In this document: in pieces, positions 1 through 13,600 of the stretch
Layout: the number at the start of each line of letters is the position of its first letter
How positions within the stretch are numbered: the stretch's first letter is position 1
Assembly: GCA_020002185.1 (NCBI GenBank)
Contig: JAHLWY010000285.1
Span: forward strand, 62,001 to 126,000
Source: Paraescarpia echinospica
Taxonomy: Eukaryota; Annelida; Polychaeta; Sabellida; Siboglinidae
Length of the DNA: 64,000 nucleotides
Reading direction: 5' to 3'
The notes under the pieces: generated by a model
The model's database searches: none
The model's input: only the letters and a program-made list of their open reading frames with translations
What the model was told of the DNA's origin: nothing
Made by a program: the position numbers and the translations under genes

Positions 1-655
1 ATAGGTCAATGTAGAAGTCCTCTATTCGTTCTGTAATCATATCTTGGTCTTGTATTTCTCTATCCTGCTTGTCTAGAATTGTACTCTGTTCACTGTCGCA
101 TAACTCAGTGTAGAATTCCTCTATCCTACTTGTCAAAAATTGTAATTAGTCTTTCTTGGCTTAGGGCTTCTGGCTTTCTTCAGGCTTTGATGTCATAATT
201 GTTTCTCATATGAACTCATGATCTCTTGTAATTCCTGATGTCCTTCATTTTCTTTTTGATGGTCTTGCAGCATATTTCTAAGTTCTCTATTTGTTTGTAT
301 GGTCACCATTTTCCACCATTTTTCGTTGTTTCTTCATCAGGGCTCGTGTTGATAACGATATTCTAATGTTTACTTGCCTGTTGGTTGCTTTGGCTACACT
401 TGTCTGACTTAGTTGGATCATCTCTGTGATGATTTCGCTCATGGTGTCGATGTCGTCTATTTCTTGTAGTGTCTCAAATTGATTACACAGTTCAATGTTT
501 TTTGTTCCTATTTGTGTGGTATATACTCTTGTTGGTCTCTTGTTTATCAACTTCTTCCTTTCAGCCTCTACGTCCAGTTTGGTGTTGCTCATTACCATTC
601 TGTGGTCACTTCCGATGTTAACATGGTTGATGACAGTTACATCTGTGATCAAGAC
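1..655 (-). mobile_element. RTE-like LINE fragment (endonuclease C-terminus and linker)
   Basis: Read on the minus strand, 652 to 287 is open and contains the endonuclease motif GSDHRMV followed by a basic stretch typical of the end of a LINE apurinic-type endonuclease. Past the stop at 287 the other frames continue with peptides such as RIEEFYTEL and, further on, RIEDFYIDL, which resemble the linker before the reverse transcriptase in RTE-type elements; the near-repetition of that phrase suggests a small internal duplication. The piece is 5' truncated near 655 and runs off the window at position 1. It lies in the intron before the first visible receptor exon. The family assignment to RTE is from memory of motifs and is only moderate. 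Confidence 0.7.
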
Positions 656-1075
656 TAAAATCCATTTAATCCGGCCACTAATATATCATAGTCACTTGGG
701 TGGCATGTTTTCAGAGTTTCTAATATATGTATGTATATATATAATATAATATTATAATATATATGTATGATGTAATGCTAGATATATGCCTAGATTATGT
801 TATCAGGGCACCCCTGTGTGACAATTACTGGGGTACTCACAATGTTCAGCATCTTTGTACTGAGTCTGCCATACGTTTGACATATAATATACGAGTTCTA
901 ACTGACCATACACCGTTAGTTGTTTTTAACAACACCTTGTGCCACTGTTTGTCATATTGTTAGTGATAGTAATATTCTCCAACATTTAGATACACAGTCA
1001 CTTAATATAGTTACAGAAATACAGATATTTAATTGAAGATTGGCTGTGTAAAGTACGATGACGTTACTGTTTCAG
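656..1075. other. Intron end with AT-rich simple repeat
   Basis: This stretch leads into the acceptor of the first visible receptor exon. It holds an imperfect (TA)n tract around 727-768 and nothing coding that I recognise. It ends in the acceptor TTTCAG at 1070-1075. Confidence 0.5.
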
Positions 1076-1384
1076 TGAAGCCACAAGGTGTGATTATAAC
1101 TGGCCTTGCCCGGTCTGTCACAGAGAACACAAAGAAAGAGATGATGTGCCGTGTGACTCGAGTTAAACCTGAGGCAGACATCTACTGGAGAAAGGGACCC
1201 AAAGGCCCACTACTGCAGGGAAATGTGACTAAGTCAAAGAAGTCAGATGGAACCTTTGAAGTCCAGTCAACCTACACAGCGTCCTTCAGTCGCAACGACC
1301 ACAACACCAAGTTGTATTGTCTTGTCAATCCACATGGAACTAGTTTCTGGAATAACAATACCAGCGCAATTGTTAGTGTTAACT
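1076..1384 (+). CDS. Receptor exon 1 in window: Ig domain
   Basis: The acceptor is TTTCAG and the donor GTGAGT; the exon is 309 nt, phase 1-1. The Ig core is visible as Cys in MMCRV, Trp in IYWRKG and Cys in LYCLV. It is the first Ig exon visible, and its closest relative in the window is the broken exon at 63814, not exons 2-6, so it probably represents the membrane-distal domain that starts both genes. Several NxT/NxS sites are consistent with an extracellular domain. Confidence 0.8.
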
Positions 1385-4300
1385 GTGAGTATTGGGTAGT
1401 GACTTTGGGTGTAACAAAACATTGTTGCGGATATATCATACTAACTTCTATCATAATTAACAGCACTTGTGTGCAACTGACAAAGAATTACATTTCACAA
1501 ATTATGTATCATATTGTTCTAGTAAGGTAAATCATCGTTAAAACAAACAGCTATTTGGGATGAACCACCATGAGTAAAACTTAGAATATATGATGCTAGT
1601 GTTTATTATTATGAATAATAGAAAATTGTATTTCGGGTTTCATTTGATTCAACATATTAATAGAATTGAACCATAAACTAATGAACTGTACAATGGTAAA
1701 CCAATACACTAGTGTGATATTCACTAAGTTATATATTCTACTGTATATTTAAGTATCAATATAATACATTTTAAAGTGTGTCACAAAAGTCTGCTAATCA
1801 GGTAATAAGTAGGATGTTTTTATTTAGCACCTTTAAAGTACATGTACACCTAATAATTTGGTTTAAGTTAAATGTGCAAGATCTTTGCAATAATATGTTA
1901 GCCTAACGAAACTGTAATAATTACATTTAAACGTAGTCCTTATTTAAACTGATCATTACAGTTTATAATAATATGATGTGTACTAAATTATTAGAAAGTA
2001 CAGCATAAGACATTTGTTAACTATTTACTAAAACTGTTTCAGACCCACCCAGTACCGAAGTTAAACAGACTAGTTCTGACAATCCAAAAGATGCGAGTTC
2101 AGTAACACTGACCTGTGACATCACAGCCGGCAATCCCACGACTAATATCAAAGTGACATGGAAGAAAGGCAGCACACAAATACCATCTTCTAGTCCCTAC
2201 CAACTAAGTGGCAGAGACTTGACAATAAGTCCACTTGACCATTCCCGGGATGACGGCGACTACTCGTGTGCTGCAGAGAATACTGTAGGACCTGGACCCT
2301 CCAGTGCAACATTTGCACTTCTGGTTAACTGGGAGTACTGGTTTATTTCACAACATACACAGATGAGAAAAGAAGCAACATATTTGTTTACATAACAGCA
2401 AACTTCTGTCGTAACACTTATGGTTTCAGACATACTCTGTTGCATTAATGTTCTGAATATTAATATGCTAGTCAAAAAAGAAACACGTTTCTGTTGTAAG
2501 TCCTATAATTTAATTATCATCAATAGTGTGTGCATGTGAGATATATGGCCGGAGGTGCCATCTGACAACAATGGAAATCTGGATACTGCTTTGCAGTGAC
2601 CTCATGAGTCTCTGTAATCGACAATGAGGCATCACTCTTCATCAATCAGGGTAATTGTAAACTGTTGGATGTTGGCCAGTTCTTTAGGAGAAATGTGGAG
2701 CTAAAGGCTATCTGTAAACGCTGCTGCTCTGAGGCATGTTTGCACTCTCGGTGCAATTTCACATCAGCCATCAGGCACTGTCTTGCTGAAACCAGCTCAA
2801 ATTCCGGTGGTGAAGCATGAACATTTATATTTCAGGAATGAGGATTTCATCTATCTTTGTATCTATGGGCATTGAGACTGTCATCAATGAACAGTACAGA
2901 TGCTCACTTTCTGTGTTCCTTGTTCCTGTGATATGTTATCTACATGCCTGCAGTGAGCATTACAAGTGCAACACTGTGCTCGAGCTCAAAGTGTTGTGGC
3001 AACGTGCGATGATAAAATATTGCGAAATAAAATTGGTTTCCTGCCTTCTGGAGTCTTGGTAGTAGTAGTAAGTAGTAAAAGCTTTATTTAATGATGGTGA
3101 CCATGTCACGTGTTATATCGTGATTTTCAATGGGCCATCTCACACTACATTCTTACATCAACATTTACACAGCTTTTATAAAATATACAATTCACAACAA
3201 TAAAAATATAAATACTAATAAATAAATAAAATAAATAAAATAATAAATGATTAATATAACACTACAAATAAAACAACATCATGAATACACAGGGTTGGCA
3301 CATTTCCGGGAAAAACTGGTTTTAGACAGGGCAGTGGAAAATCTGGTATTTACCGGTAAATCTGGTATTTACCGGTACTATCCGGGAATAAGTCCATAAC
3401 TGAGATTACCATTGACTAGTTCCTGTAATTAAACCTAATCCATTTAGAAAGATAGTTAATATCCATCTAACGCAAACAGGTTGACTAGTTACTAGTTCAG
3501 GTGTATCCTTGTATTTGTGTAAAGCATGAAGTCAATGAGATGAAAGAGTTATTCATCAGTTAGCAAATAAATATCATTGTCACTTTCACAACGGACAGTG
3601 CCAAGTACCAAGTATGGTGACTGAAGACAAACAACCTGACCAGTATTGTCAGGTGTCAATTTGCAATCTGTTTAAGGAACAAAGGAAATGTTAAGCTGTG
3701 GACAGGTTTTACTGCACCCTCTCAGCAAACATTAGTTGTATCATTGCCAGCTAACTGGCTGTGGCCCTACAAACAGTTGTAGCCATTGTCTCTATGAGCA
3801 AAAAATCAGCTGCAACTTAATGTTTTAAATTGTGGTATGCAGGGATCCTCTACTGGGAAGCCATGTACCCCAGTATCAGTAGACCAGACTAGACGTACAC
3901 ATTCTGTCAGGCATTTTGTTCTTGAAGCACCGGTCAGTTAGCATCATGTGCGACATCCATGTCTGGGGCTGTTTGGTGGAATATATACAATATATATTAA
4001 TTCATTCTGGTGATGGTACAATAGCTTTTATTGCAATGGAGCTTGAAATATAATCCTTTTAAGAGTTTTTCCCAGTTATCCCGGTTTTTACCAATATTTG
4101 GGGTTTTTCCCAGGGCGGGTTTTACCGGTATTTACCACCCGGTATTTACCAGGATGGGAAAAACGTGCTAACCCGTGAATACATTTACCAGTTCTAGAAA
4201 GAGTAAAATCAATAATAATAGTAAATAAGATCAAGATGAATGAATTAAAACAATTCATCATTTAAAATAAATAGTCATTCAGGCATATCAATTGAAAAGT

Positions 4301-7300
4301 GCAAACAATTGTATACATCCTTCTGGAGAAATTTTAAAAAGACTGTTTTATTGGCATTCTGTATAGATTCCTGGATAGCGTCCCATAGTTTCGCACCCCT
4401 ATATGCCTATGGCCAGGTTGTACTTGTGAACACGAATGTTTGTACAGCCACAGGGTGTGATAATCATGTACACTACTGTTTAATGTAAATATGCCTATAA
4501 GGTACGCCGGGGCTTGCCCATGCATGATATTATACATTACTATGGCAGTGAAGTAACGTATGCGAACATCAATTGGCAACCATCCTAGAGAGCGAAATAG
4601 TATCACTGTTGAAACTTGTCGCCATTCTTTCACATTCAAAATTACACGTGCATACTGCTTCATCATCTTATGAAAGTTCGACAGCAAAACGTGTCCGCAA
4701 CTACCCCATATGACACAGCCGTAGTCAATCAACGGTTGCACCATCCCTGAGAAATACAGTTTCCTTCCACGTAGCGGCATTAAGCGTTTGTCTTAATTAT
4801 TAAACATTTCATGAAAATGACGTAAAACCATACTGGGTTTCTGGGTGTATCTCTTTGGTCAGTGGTTTCGTCTCGACCCATAGACTTTCATAATATAATA
4901 GTATTCTTATATATATATATATATATATACTGACTAGTCAGTTAACAGAAGTTGCCGAGTGCTGGAAACAACTAGAACTAGGCAAGATGTGCAACAAAAT
5001 AAAAATCGTTAGTCATAATCACATACTTTTTCGCATGGAAGAAGTTTCACATGTCATGTTACTCAGCAGAGCCTTGAATTGTTTTGGCTTTCTCTTGCCA
5101 CTACTTGCTTTTAATGCCACAGATCTTCTGTTGGGTCTGAGCTTTGATGTGTTGGTGTTCCTTCCATTTCTGTTGAGGAGTGATATCACTCTGCCATATG
5201 CAGAAGGTTTTTCTCTTGCATTACAAGAAGTCTTGAAGCTCCATATTATTCTCATCAAACCAGTCTAAATGCTTGCTTGATGAAACATATATACAGTACA
5301 CATATAGCCAACATGTATAGAAACAGACAGTCTCACATACAAATTGCACATAGAAACAGACAGACAGTCTCACATACAACATGCACATAGAAACAAACAG
5401 ATAGTCTCACTTGCAACATGTACATATAAACAGACAGACAGTCTCATATAAAACATGTAGAGAGAAACAGATGATGCTAAAACCAAAACCTAACTTCATC
5501 TCTCTGCAAAAAGTATCTTTGAATACACACACAAAAATGGCGAAATTGTGCTGGCACGTGATTGTATCATATCTCATTCTGTTTGAGATTAAGTATTCAT
5601 TATCAGGTTATAAATAGTGAAATAAGAGCATTCAAAAGCAGCGTTTGGCGGGTTTTAACCATTTTGCACAAATACAAGGTTTTTTGTCGCTGTGCCTGAT
5701 AATGTATTAAACTCATACCTGGCATGTCCAAACATGAAAGTATTGTTGACCTGTTGATACATTTGTATGGAAGTAGTGGTAGTTACAATAATATACCCAT
5801 TACATTACAATTTCAACCATTGTTCATAAAACTCCATATGACATGGAGTTTTTTGAAACACCTCTAGCAGCTGTTGTTGATATCGTCATTGGCTCTCATT
5901 GTCCATTTTATGTAGAATTTCTTGTCAGAGGCTTGTGTTTGTATTTTAGTCAGCTTGTCCATATATTTTAGTATTTCTAAGGTCAGAATGTCAGTTTTAT
6001 ATATGTCAGTATGTCTGTGTCAGTTTGACAACAGCAATAATCAACAAATCAGGTTCATATTGTAAATTAGTCAGACCAGTTACACTTTCAACTCGTACAG
6101 TTGGTCTTAAGGTGATATGGAGATAATGTTTAATTGAACTGTTGAGAAAAGATAGCTAGAACAATTAAACCATACAAAGGATCTTGATCTACAAAAACAC
6201 ATCATAGCAGTATCAGTAGCTGAAAAACCAAAAATTATACCCAGTGAGGGATATGCTTTATCGTAGATGTGTTATTTATGCATTGTAGTCTTTGAATACC
6301 CCTGAGTGCATTCTAAGTTGCACACTATGGGTGCAGTTGCAAACTGATTAAGTGATTATCAAACCATATGTGATCGTGCCATTGATGTATTGCTACCATT
6401 TATTTCAAACGTACCTGTGTGAGTTGAGCTTAGCACTGGTATTCTCAGTAAAGAACAATAACATGTGTAGATTTTTTAGCATAGATCCAAACATTTTGTG
6501 CCTGTCTTTTCTATGCAGGTGAAAGTTTCTCACAAATGCCATATATAATTTTGGGCCATCAGTGAATTACACTTGATTGCTTATGGGAACATTTACAGTT
6601 ATATTTGTTAACAATAGCGGCATATATGACAAAAATGTTTTTGAAATGATCAAGAATGGTAATAATAATTCTCTTTCCTCATATACAGTATAACTTCAAA
6701 TTAATTGATATAATTGTTTGAAATATTATGTAAGTCAAATGGCATATTGAAAGGATTCTAAATGCAAAAAGTTAGTAAATCAGTTCACCCATATGGAAAA
6801 GGCGATGTTCAGTCTTCTTTGTAAGTACAGTGTGGTTGCAAAAAGTATGAATGAATTAAAGGGAAACAAAAGACACCTTTTTGGTGTTATGCTCCTAAAA
6901 AATTAATATAAACTAACCATTTGCAACCACAATCAATTTTTTTATATCAGTGGTGGTCTCAGACAACGTAATAGATTCTACTGAAATTTCCTGTAACATG
7001 AAGGCTGACATCTTGCTGGTGACGCGATGACTTGGCTAGAAGCAGTCGATAAACGAGCAGCGTTATTTTTACCACGTAACTCCCGGCAAGTAACCAATTC
7101 CTTCTGAACCTGGTTCAGTTGCCAACACATGTCATGGCATATAATTCGTTGGATTTATACAAGATGGGTTTGCAATAAAGACGTGAATTTGTAATATGCC
7201 ATACTTTTCTGCATGTGGGTGTAGCAATACTACTGTGAACAATTTCTTTGAACTTCTTTGAACAAATCAGAAGTTAAACAATGGATTCATAACTGTGGGT

Positions 7301-10300
7301 AGATACCTTGGTTGGAAACAGTTGCAGTATAATGCATTTTGTTTGGCTCATTTTGAAAAACCATGCTTTTATATGTCACCAGTTAATGGGACAAGATCCC
7401 ATGAAATGTCGGCGATGTCGAGTTTTGAAGCTGGGAGAAATGCAGATGATATTTAATCACGGACTTCAGTCGTCAAAGTGTCCAAGATTTTCTGGTGCAT
7501 GCTGCAAAATCAAATTGCAATAAGGTTATGATACCTAAATGTTTATTTTGTACCATTTGCAGGATCTGATGTTATATACATAATTAGGCAGCTATTATTA
7601 TTGTTTATTAATGCCCGACACAGTTATGTTTCTTGAAGATATATCAATTAGGCATAAATTGGTTTCCGTTATGAAGCCAGAGCAGGAGGGTATCGACTAG
7701 CTATCCACTGGCTAACTAATTATTAGAGCCTACTTAGTCCTATTTTGGTTGGCATCACATCCACGTGAACAAAAGCTAAAATATGTTGGGGCCAAGCTAG
7801 AACAGTTGCAGAATGAAATACGTTGCACAACAAAGAGTATAGATAAAGCTGAATAACAAATGTTCATGGGAAGCTGTCCATGAAATTTGGTAGCTGTGTA
7901 TTCAATGTTTGTTTTCTAATTAACCACTGATGTTACAAATTTAAGAAGATTTAACAAGATTTAATAAGATTGCCACCCAGACAATTAACTCTAGATGGCA
8001 GGTGGACAAGGAAGCCTTTTGGTTTATCGAGAGTCCAACCCTTTTATCTATGTATATCCCGTGTGATTATAGTTAGTTTGTATTAACTCCTTTAGGTGCA
8101 TAAAACCAAAAAGTTGCCATTTGTTTCCCTTTATAATGGTAACATTTGGCTTAGTGTGCCACAAGAACTCATCAAACTCAAAAGTGTGCTGTGAAATGAT
8201 GTAGGTTGAGAAGCACTGTATTATTATTATTACATTTGTACCAATCAAATCACTATAGGTTTATCATCTGCTTGTAAGCAACATGTATTTACATAAACAA
8301 ACATTTGAGTTCTTTTAAGTTACTATTTTTGATTCTAATGAAAGTTGCATGCATACAGCATTATCGTTATGGGTAAATTGTAATGCTAACACTTTCTGCC
8401 TTACACATGGGCCAACAGGCATAGACAGGCTAAAGTTAGTAGGTCTTTCAACATTGTACCGGTAGTTGTGTTGCAGTGTGATAATTATACTTCACATTAT
8501 TTATATGAGCCCATGTGTCTGTTACAGACCCACCAAGTACCAGAGTGACTAAGAAAGGCTCCACTCCTCCAACACAAGGTCAGTCAGTGACACTGACATG
8601 TGACATCACAGCTGGCAGACCAAGAGATGGCTCAGTGACATGGCAGAAAGGAACCACACCAATCTCTTCCTCTGGTCACTACCAACTAAGTGACAGAGAC
8701 TTGACAATAAGTTCACTTGACCATTCCCGGGATGATGGCAACTACTCGTGTGTTGCAACTAACATTGTGGGAACTGGAGTCCGCAGTGTCGAGTTTTCAC
8801 TCCTTGTCAACTGTAAGTACACATTGGCACTTGAATACGCATATATATGTCATAGACAATCGCTATGTTCTTTAAAATATCTACATAATCTGTTATTACA
8901 CTGAGAATCAGTGCCGTGTATTGCCGTGTAGTGCAGTGTAGTGCAGTGTAGTGTAGTGTAGTGTAGTGCAGTGTAGTGCAGTGCAGTGTATTGCCGTGTA
9001 TTGCTGTGTAGTGCAGTGTAGTGCAGTGTAGTGCAGTGCAGTGTAGTGTAATGTAGTGCAGTGTAGTGTATTGCCGTGTATTACCGTGTAGTGCAGTGTA
9101 GTGTAGTGCAGTGCAGTGTAGTGCAGTGTAGTGCAGTGCAGTGTATTGCCGTGTATTGCTGTGTAGTGCAGTGTAGTGTAGTGCAGTGCAGTGTAATGCA
9201 ATGTAGTGTAGTGCAGTGTAGTGTAGTGTAGTGCAGTGCAGTGCAGTGTAGTGCAGTGCAGTGCAGTGCAGTGTAGTGTAGTGTAGTGTAGTGTAATGTA
9301 GTGTAGTGTAGTGTAGTGCAGTGTAGTGCAGTGCAGTGCAGTGTATTGCCGTGTAGTGTAGTGCAGTGTAGTGTAGTGTAGTGCAGTGCAGTGCAGTGCA
9401 GTGTAGTGCAGTGCAGTGTATTGCCGTGTAGTGTAGTGCAGTGTAGTGCAGTGTAGTGTAGTGTAGTGCAGTGCAGTGCAGTGCAGTGCAGTGCAGTGTA
9501 GTGCAGTGTAGTGTAGTGTAGTGCAGTGCAGTGTATTGCCGTGTATTGCCATGTATTGCCGTGTAGTGCCGTGTAGTGTAGTGCAGTGTAGTGCAGTGTA
9601 GTGCAGTGCAGTGTATTGCCGTGTAGTGCAGTGTAGTGCAGTGTAGTGCAGTGCAGTTGCAAAACTTCATTCACTCTTTATTTCCCAAGCATTGCTTAAT
9701 ATGTCCCACAGAAGTCAAAATGGTGTTCTATTGAACAGGTCTACCACGGAATAAAGTGTTTAGTGCAGTTAAATGACTGGATACTGACCTAAGTAAGACC
9801 ACATCGTTAGTTTTTCTTGGTAATCACATAATTATTGACAATTTATGATTAATCATTGACAGTATATTACATTTGTGATTGGTTAACAAGGCCAAGCATG
9901 CATGCTGTGCTCGATTACATTACCAATGTAATCGTATTCATCAATACAGTTGCAATGTTCTTGTGCATATTTCCGTGCTCAGGTCCCAAGTATACGATGT
10001 AAACAAGCTTTTATTTTCATATTATATGTAATAAATAATATATTTATAAATTGTTTTAATGGAGAGGATTTCCTTGCTAGTTCAAAGCACTTCACATGAA
10101 AGTCACGGAATAATAAACCAACTATAAGTAATAACCATAAATCTACGTTGATGCATGTGTACAGGTAAATATAAATCTATTCACATACAAAGTAAAAACA
10201 TTTACAAGCAGTGCTAAGACTATTATAAATAATTTAGATGTAAACTAATTGAATTAAATAAAAACTAACTCCACACAGAATCAGTTATTAAATTGCCTAA

Positions 10301-10578
10301 AAGTTAGAATAAATTAAATTAAAAATACAACAAACTTTGGCAAGAATATAACTATTACATTATTCTAAAGGTAAAGTTCTTTTTTACAAAGTCAACTCAT
10401 CAAGTAGCAATAATCTTTCCAGAACAGGAATATTTTGATGGCCTTCAATTAATTAAATGATTAAACTCAAACAACCGTAATCCACTCTCGATGTCTCATT
10501 CACTCACCCACTCAGCTGTCCAGCCAGTCAAATTCTCACCCCCTCCCCACGCATGCACGCATGCACGCACGCACATAT

Positions 10579-10625
<47 letters not shown>

Positions 10626-13600
10626 AACACACACACATCCAACCTTCCATTGTTGGTCTCTGCCCATTCTTTCTTAATTCAGTCTCTACTGTCATATGTC
10701 ACATTTTCATTGGTAAACGGCCTTTTTCCTTCAAAGTTCAAAATGTAATCCTAATGTGGGCATGGTCAGTTTTCTTTGGGTTTTATCGCCCCATGCCTAA
10801 CACTTCTCCGTTAGTTTGGCTTGTGACAAGCAGGATGATAATGCCAGATTTATAACTACATATTGTTTTACAAAACATATATATTCCTAAATATCACACC
10901 CACTAATGATTTGTCCCTGATGAATCAGTCAGTGTTAACTGTTTGTAACAGCACCAAGAACCAATGGCTGAGATCGATCTAGTATCAGCCAATGTGTCTG
11001 TTACAGACCCACCGAGTACTAGAGTGACTAAGAAAGGCTCCACTCCTCCAACACAAGCCAAGTCAGTGACACTGACATGTGACTTCACAGCTAGCAGACC
11101 AAGAGATGGCACAGTGACATGGCAGAAAGGAACCACATCAATCTCATCCTCTGGTCACTACCAACTAAGTGACAGAGACTTGACAATAAGTTCACTTGAC
11201 CATTCCAGGGATGATGGCAACTACTCTTGCAATGCTACGAACCTTGCGGGAACTGGAGACCGTGGTGTAGAGTTTTCACTGCTCGATAACTGTAAGTACA
11301 ATTCATAATTTACCATTTTCATTTAAAATCTGATGGTACAATGTTGAAGTTTAGAATGCAGCTCTAATATTCATATTTGCTAAAAAAAATTATATACAAT
11401 TTTACACTGGCGAAGTGTTCATTTAGATACAATGTATGCATATCATTTGCAAATATAGTATTGTAGCAGGCAGTTACTTTAATCAGATTATTGTGGATCA
11501 ATAACAGAATAGTTTAAACTAGTTTGTGATCAAGAATACTTTGCTAAACATTACATTTCTATGATACATTTTTTCTTTCTGATAATTATTGTTTTTAATA
11601 ATTACTGTAGCAGTTAGATTGGCAATTTTGTTGTGCTGCAGTAAAATGGATGTGGACATTATTAAAATACAGCTATATATGCTGTGCTTGTCAGTGTCTT
11701 GTTTATGTGGACACAGTTTATTTCTGATTTAGCATAAAATTACCTTTTTAAGTTCCCATCATCAATGAATTATGTGGCAATGACTTTTGCTTGATTCCAT
11801 AAATTTTGGTTTTCTTTGTTTTAATCAAGTTGCTGTAATATTTTGGGTGCATAATGTTGTGGATTCAGTTTCTCAACATAAAATATATTAAACAGTTGTA
11901 TAACTATATTTTCCCCACAATTTTTAATCAGTAGTTCTGGTAACTTCCATTGTCAGTGTGTATGCGTGCATGTGTGCATGAACACGGATGTATACATGTC
12001 CCGGTGTGTGTATAACAGTGTCTGTATGGTTTTTGCATACTCTTCTGCCAAAAGTGACAGTAGCCACTGCAGTTGGCACTCGATGTTAAGATACAGTTGG
12101 TCTGATTGTATCAGATGAATAAACACACATTATGGTTGCCCATATTCCATTGGTTTAACACAGTGACAGGGATTGGTGCAGCTTCCTCATTTCGACTCCT
12201 TTTTTAACATTTCCTCATAGATTTTTATTTTTTATTATGAAATAGACTACTATCTATCAATATCACTATCTTTGGGTAATCATGCAAGTTTGTTAGACCA
12301 TTACCATTGCCCAAAATAAATAATATCCAGGTGACAAACAACTTGATTTCACATATATGTATGTAAGCTATTTCATATGCTTCTTACAAAACATTGTTTC
12401 ACCTATCTAGCCAATGGACTACAATGTGGAGTGATTTATGCAAAATAGTACATGTATGAAGTTATGACATCATTATAGCGTAATGTTAATTATGACATCA
12501 TTGTTAAGTTTATTCAAATATCTTTCCATCAATGCCTCACTTGCTGTAGTTTGGCTGGATTAGGTTGATGAAATTAACTAATATCTGCCCCTAACCCCAA
12601 CTTTCATTAATCATGCTAGTTGTAATAAATCATGAAATTTGATGGCTGGCATTCCCAGAAGACAAACAATTGGATTTCACATGTTTTTACGTCATGAAAA
12701 AACATTGTAATGGAAATTCCAACGATGAGATGGTTTCACCTATCTGAACTACGGAATAGTATATAGAGTCATTTATAACATAGTTCAGGTATTATGTCAT
12801 AATGACGCAATTACACTATGGTGACATATTAATTATGACATTGTAGGTAAGGATATTCAAATACCTATCCAACTATACCTCATTTGCTATTGTGTGGCTG
12901 ATTTGTGTTGATAAAATGAACTGACCCCTGTTTTTAATCTCTATTTACCCTAATCCCCAACTTTTAGTATTCACACCTATCGGCATTCATCAATGCCTAG
13001 CAGTTCAGTCCACTGCTCAGGAACCTTAAGGCGCAGGGATTTGAAAAGCCCAAATATAAGTCTATTCAGTAATACTAACCAGACACCTGGTGATTTCAAG
13101 CATATAACTAACTGCTGGCTCTTGGACTCTGTGAAATCTCCCCCTGTGGTGTAACATTTAGATTCTCCATATTTCACTACCGTCTACATTCATAGTCACC
13201 TTGCTGTGAATTCATAATTTCCCCTGAATCATCATCATCGGTCGGCCGGGGCCGGAGCATAGATGAGCCATTTCCATATGGGTTGATCGTTCATCAGGGA
13301 TGGAAGGTCTGTTTCTTCAATATCAATATTTTCACAGATCAGCTACGTGTATGTTTTCTTCTGTTTCCCTCTGTTTTTCTTGCCGTGTGTGGGTGTCCAC
13401 AGGATGAATGTTGACACTGGTTCTTCGGTGTTACAATAGCAATGGCCAGCTAGTTGTAGGCACCACCTGCGAATCTCATATGTGCTTTTGTCTACATGTC
13501 CATATAGTTCTTCGTTTGTTAACCTATTGCTCTAGTGAGCATTTAAACAATTTCTTAACATTCTGGTGTAACTTCCGTCTAGTTTTCTTTCCAGTTCTTT

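Noticed and set aside
2335..2341. Alternative GT donors for exon 2 at 2335 or 2341
   Set aside because: Both add a number of bases not divisible by three and break the phase-1 pattern shared by all neighbouring exons.
4987..5268. Plus-strand 93-codon hydrophobic open frame as a membrane protein gene
   Set aside because: The minus strand of the same interval encodes LINE linker motifs (WFDENN, EKAKTIQ), so the plus frame is a shadow.
8807..9674. Three long minus-strand open frames encoding His/Thr/Leu/Cys repeats
   Set aside because: They are translations of the GTGTA/GTGCA pentamer array, which lacks stops in all minus-strand frames; they have no gene structure.
10491..10855. Plus-strand frames rich in His/Thr
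   Set aside because: They cross the (CA)n tract and have no other features.
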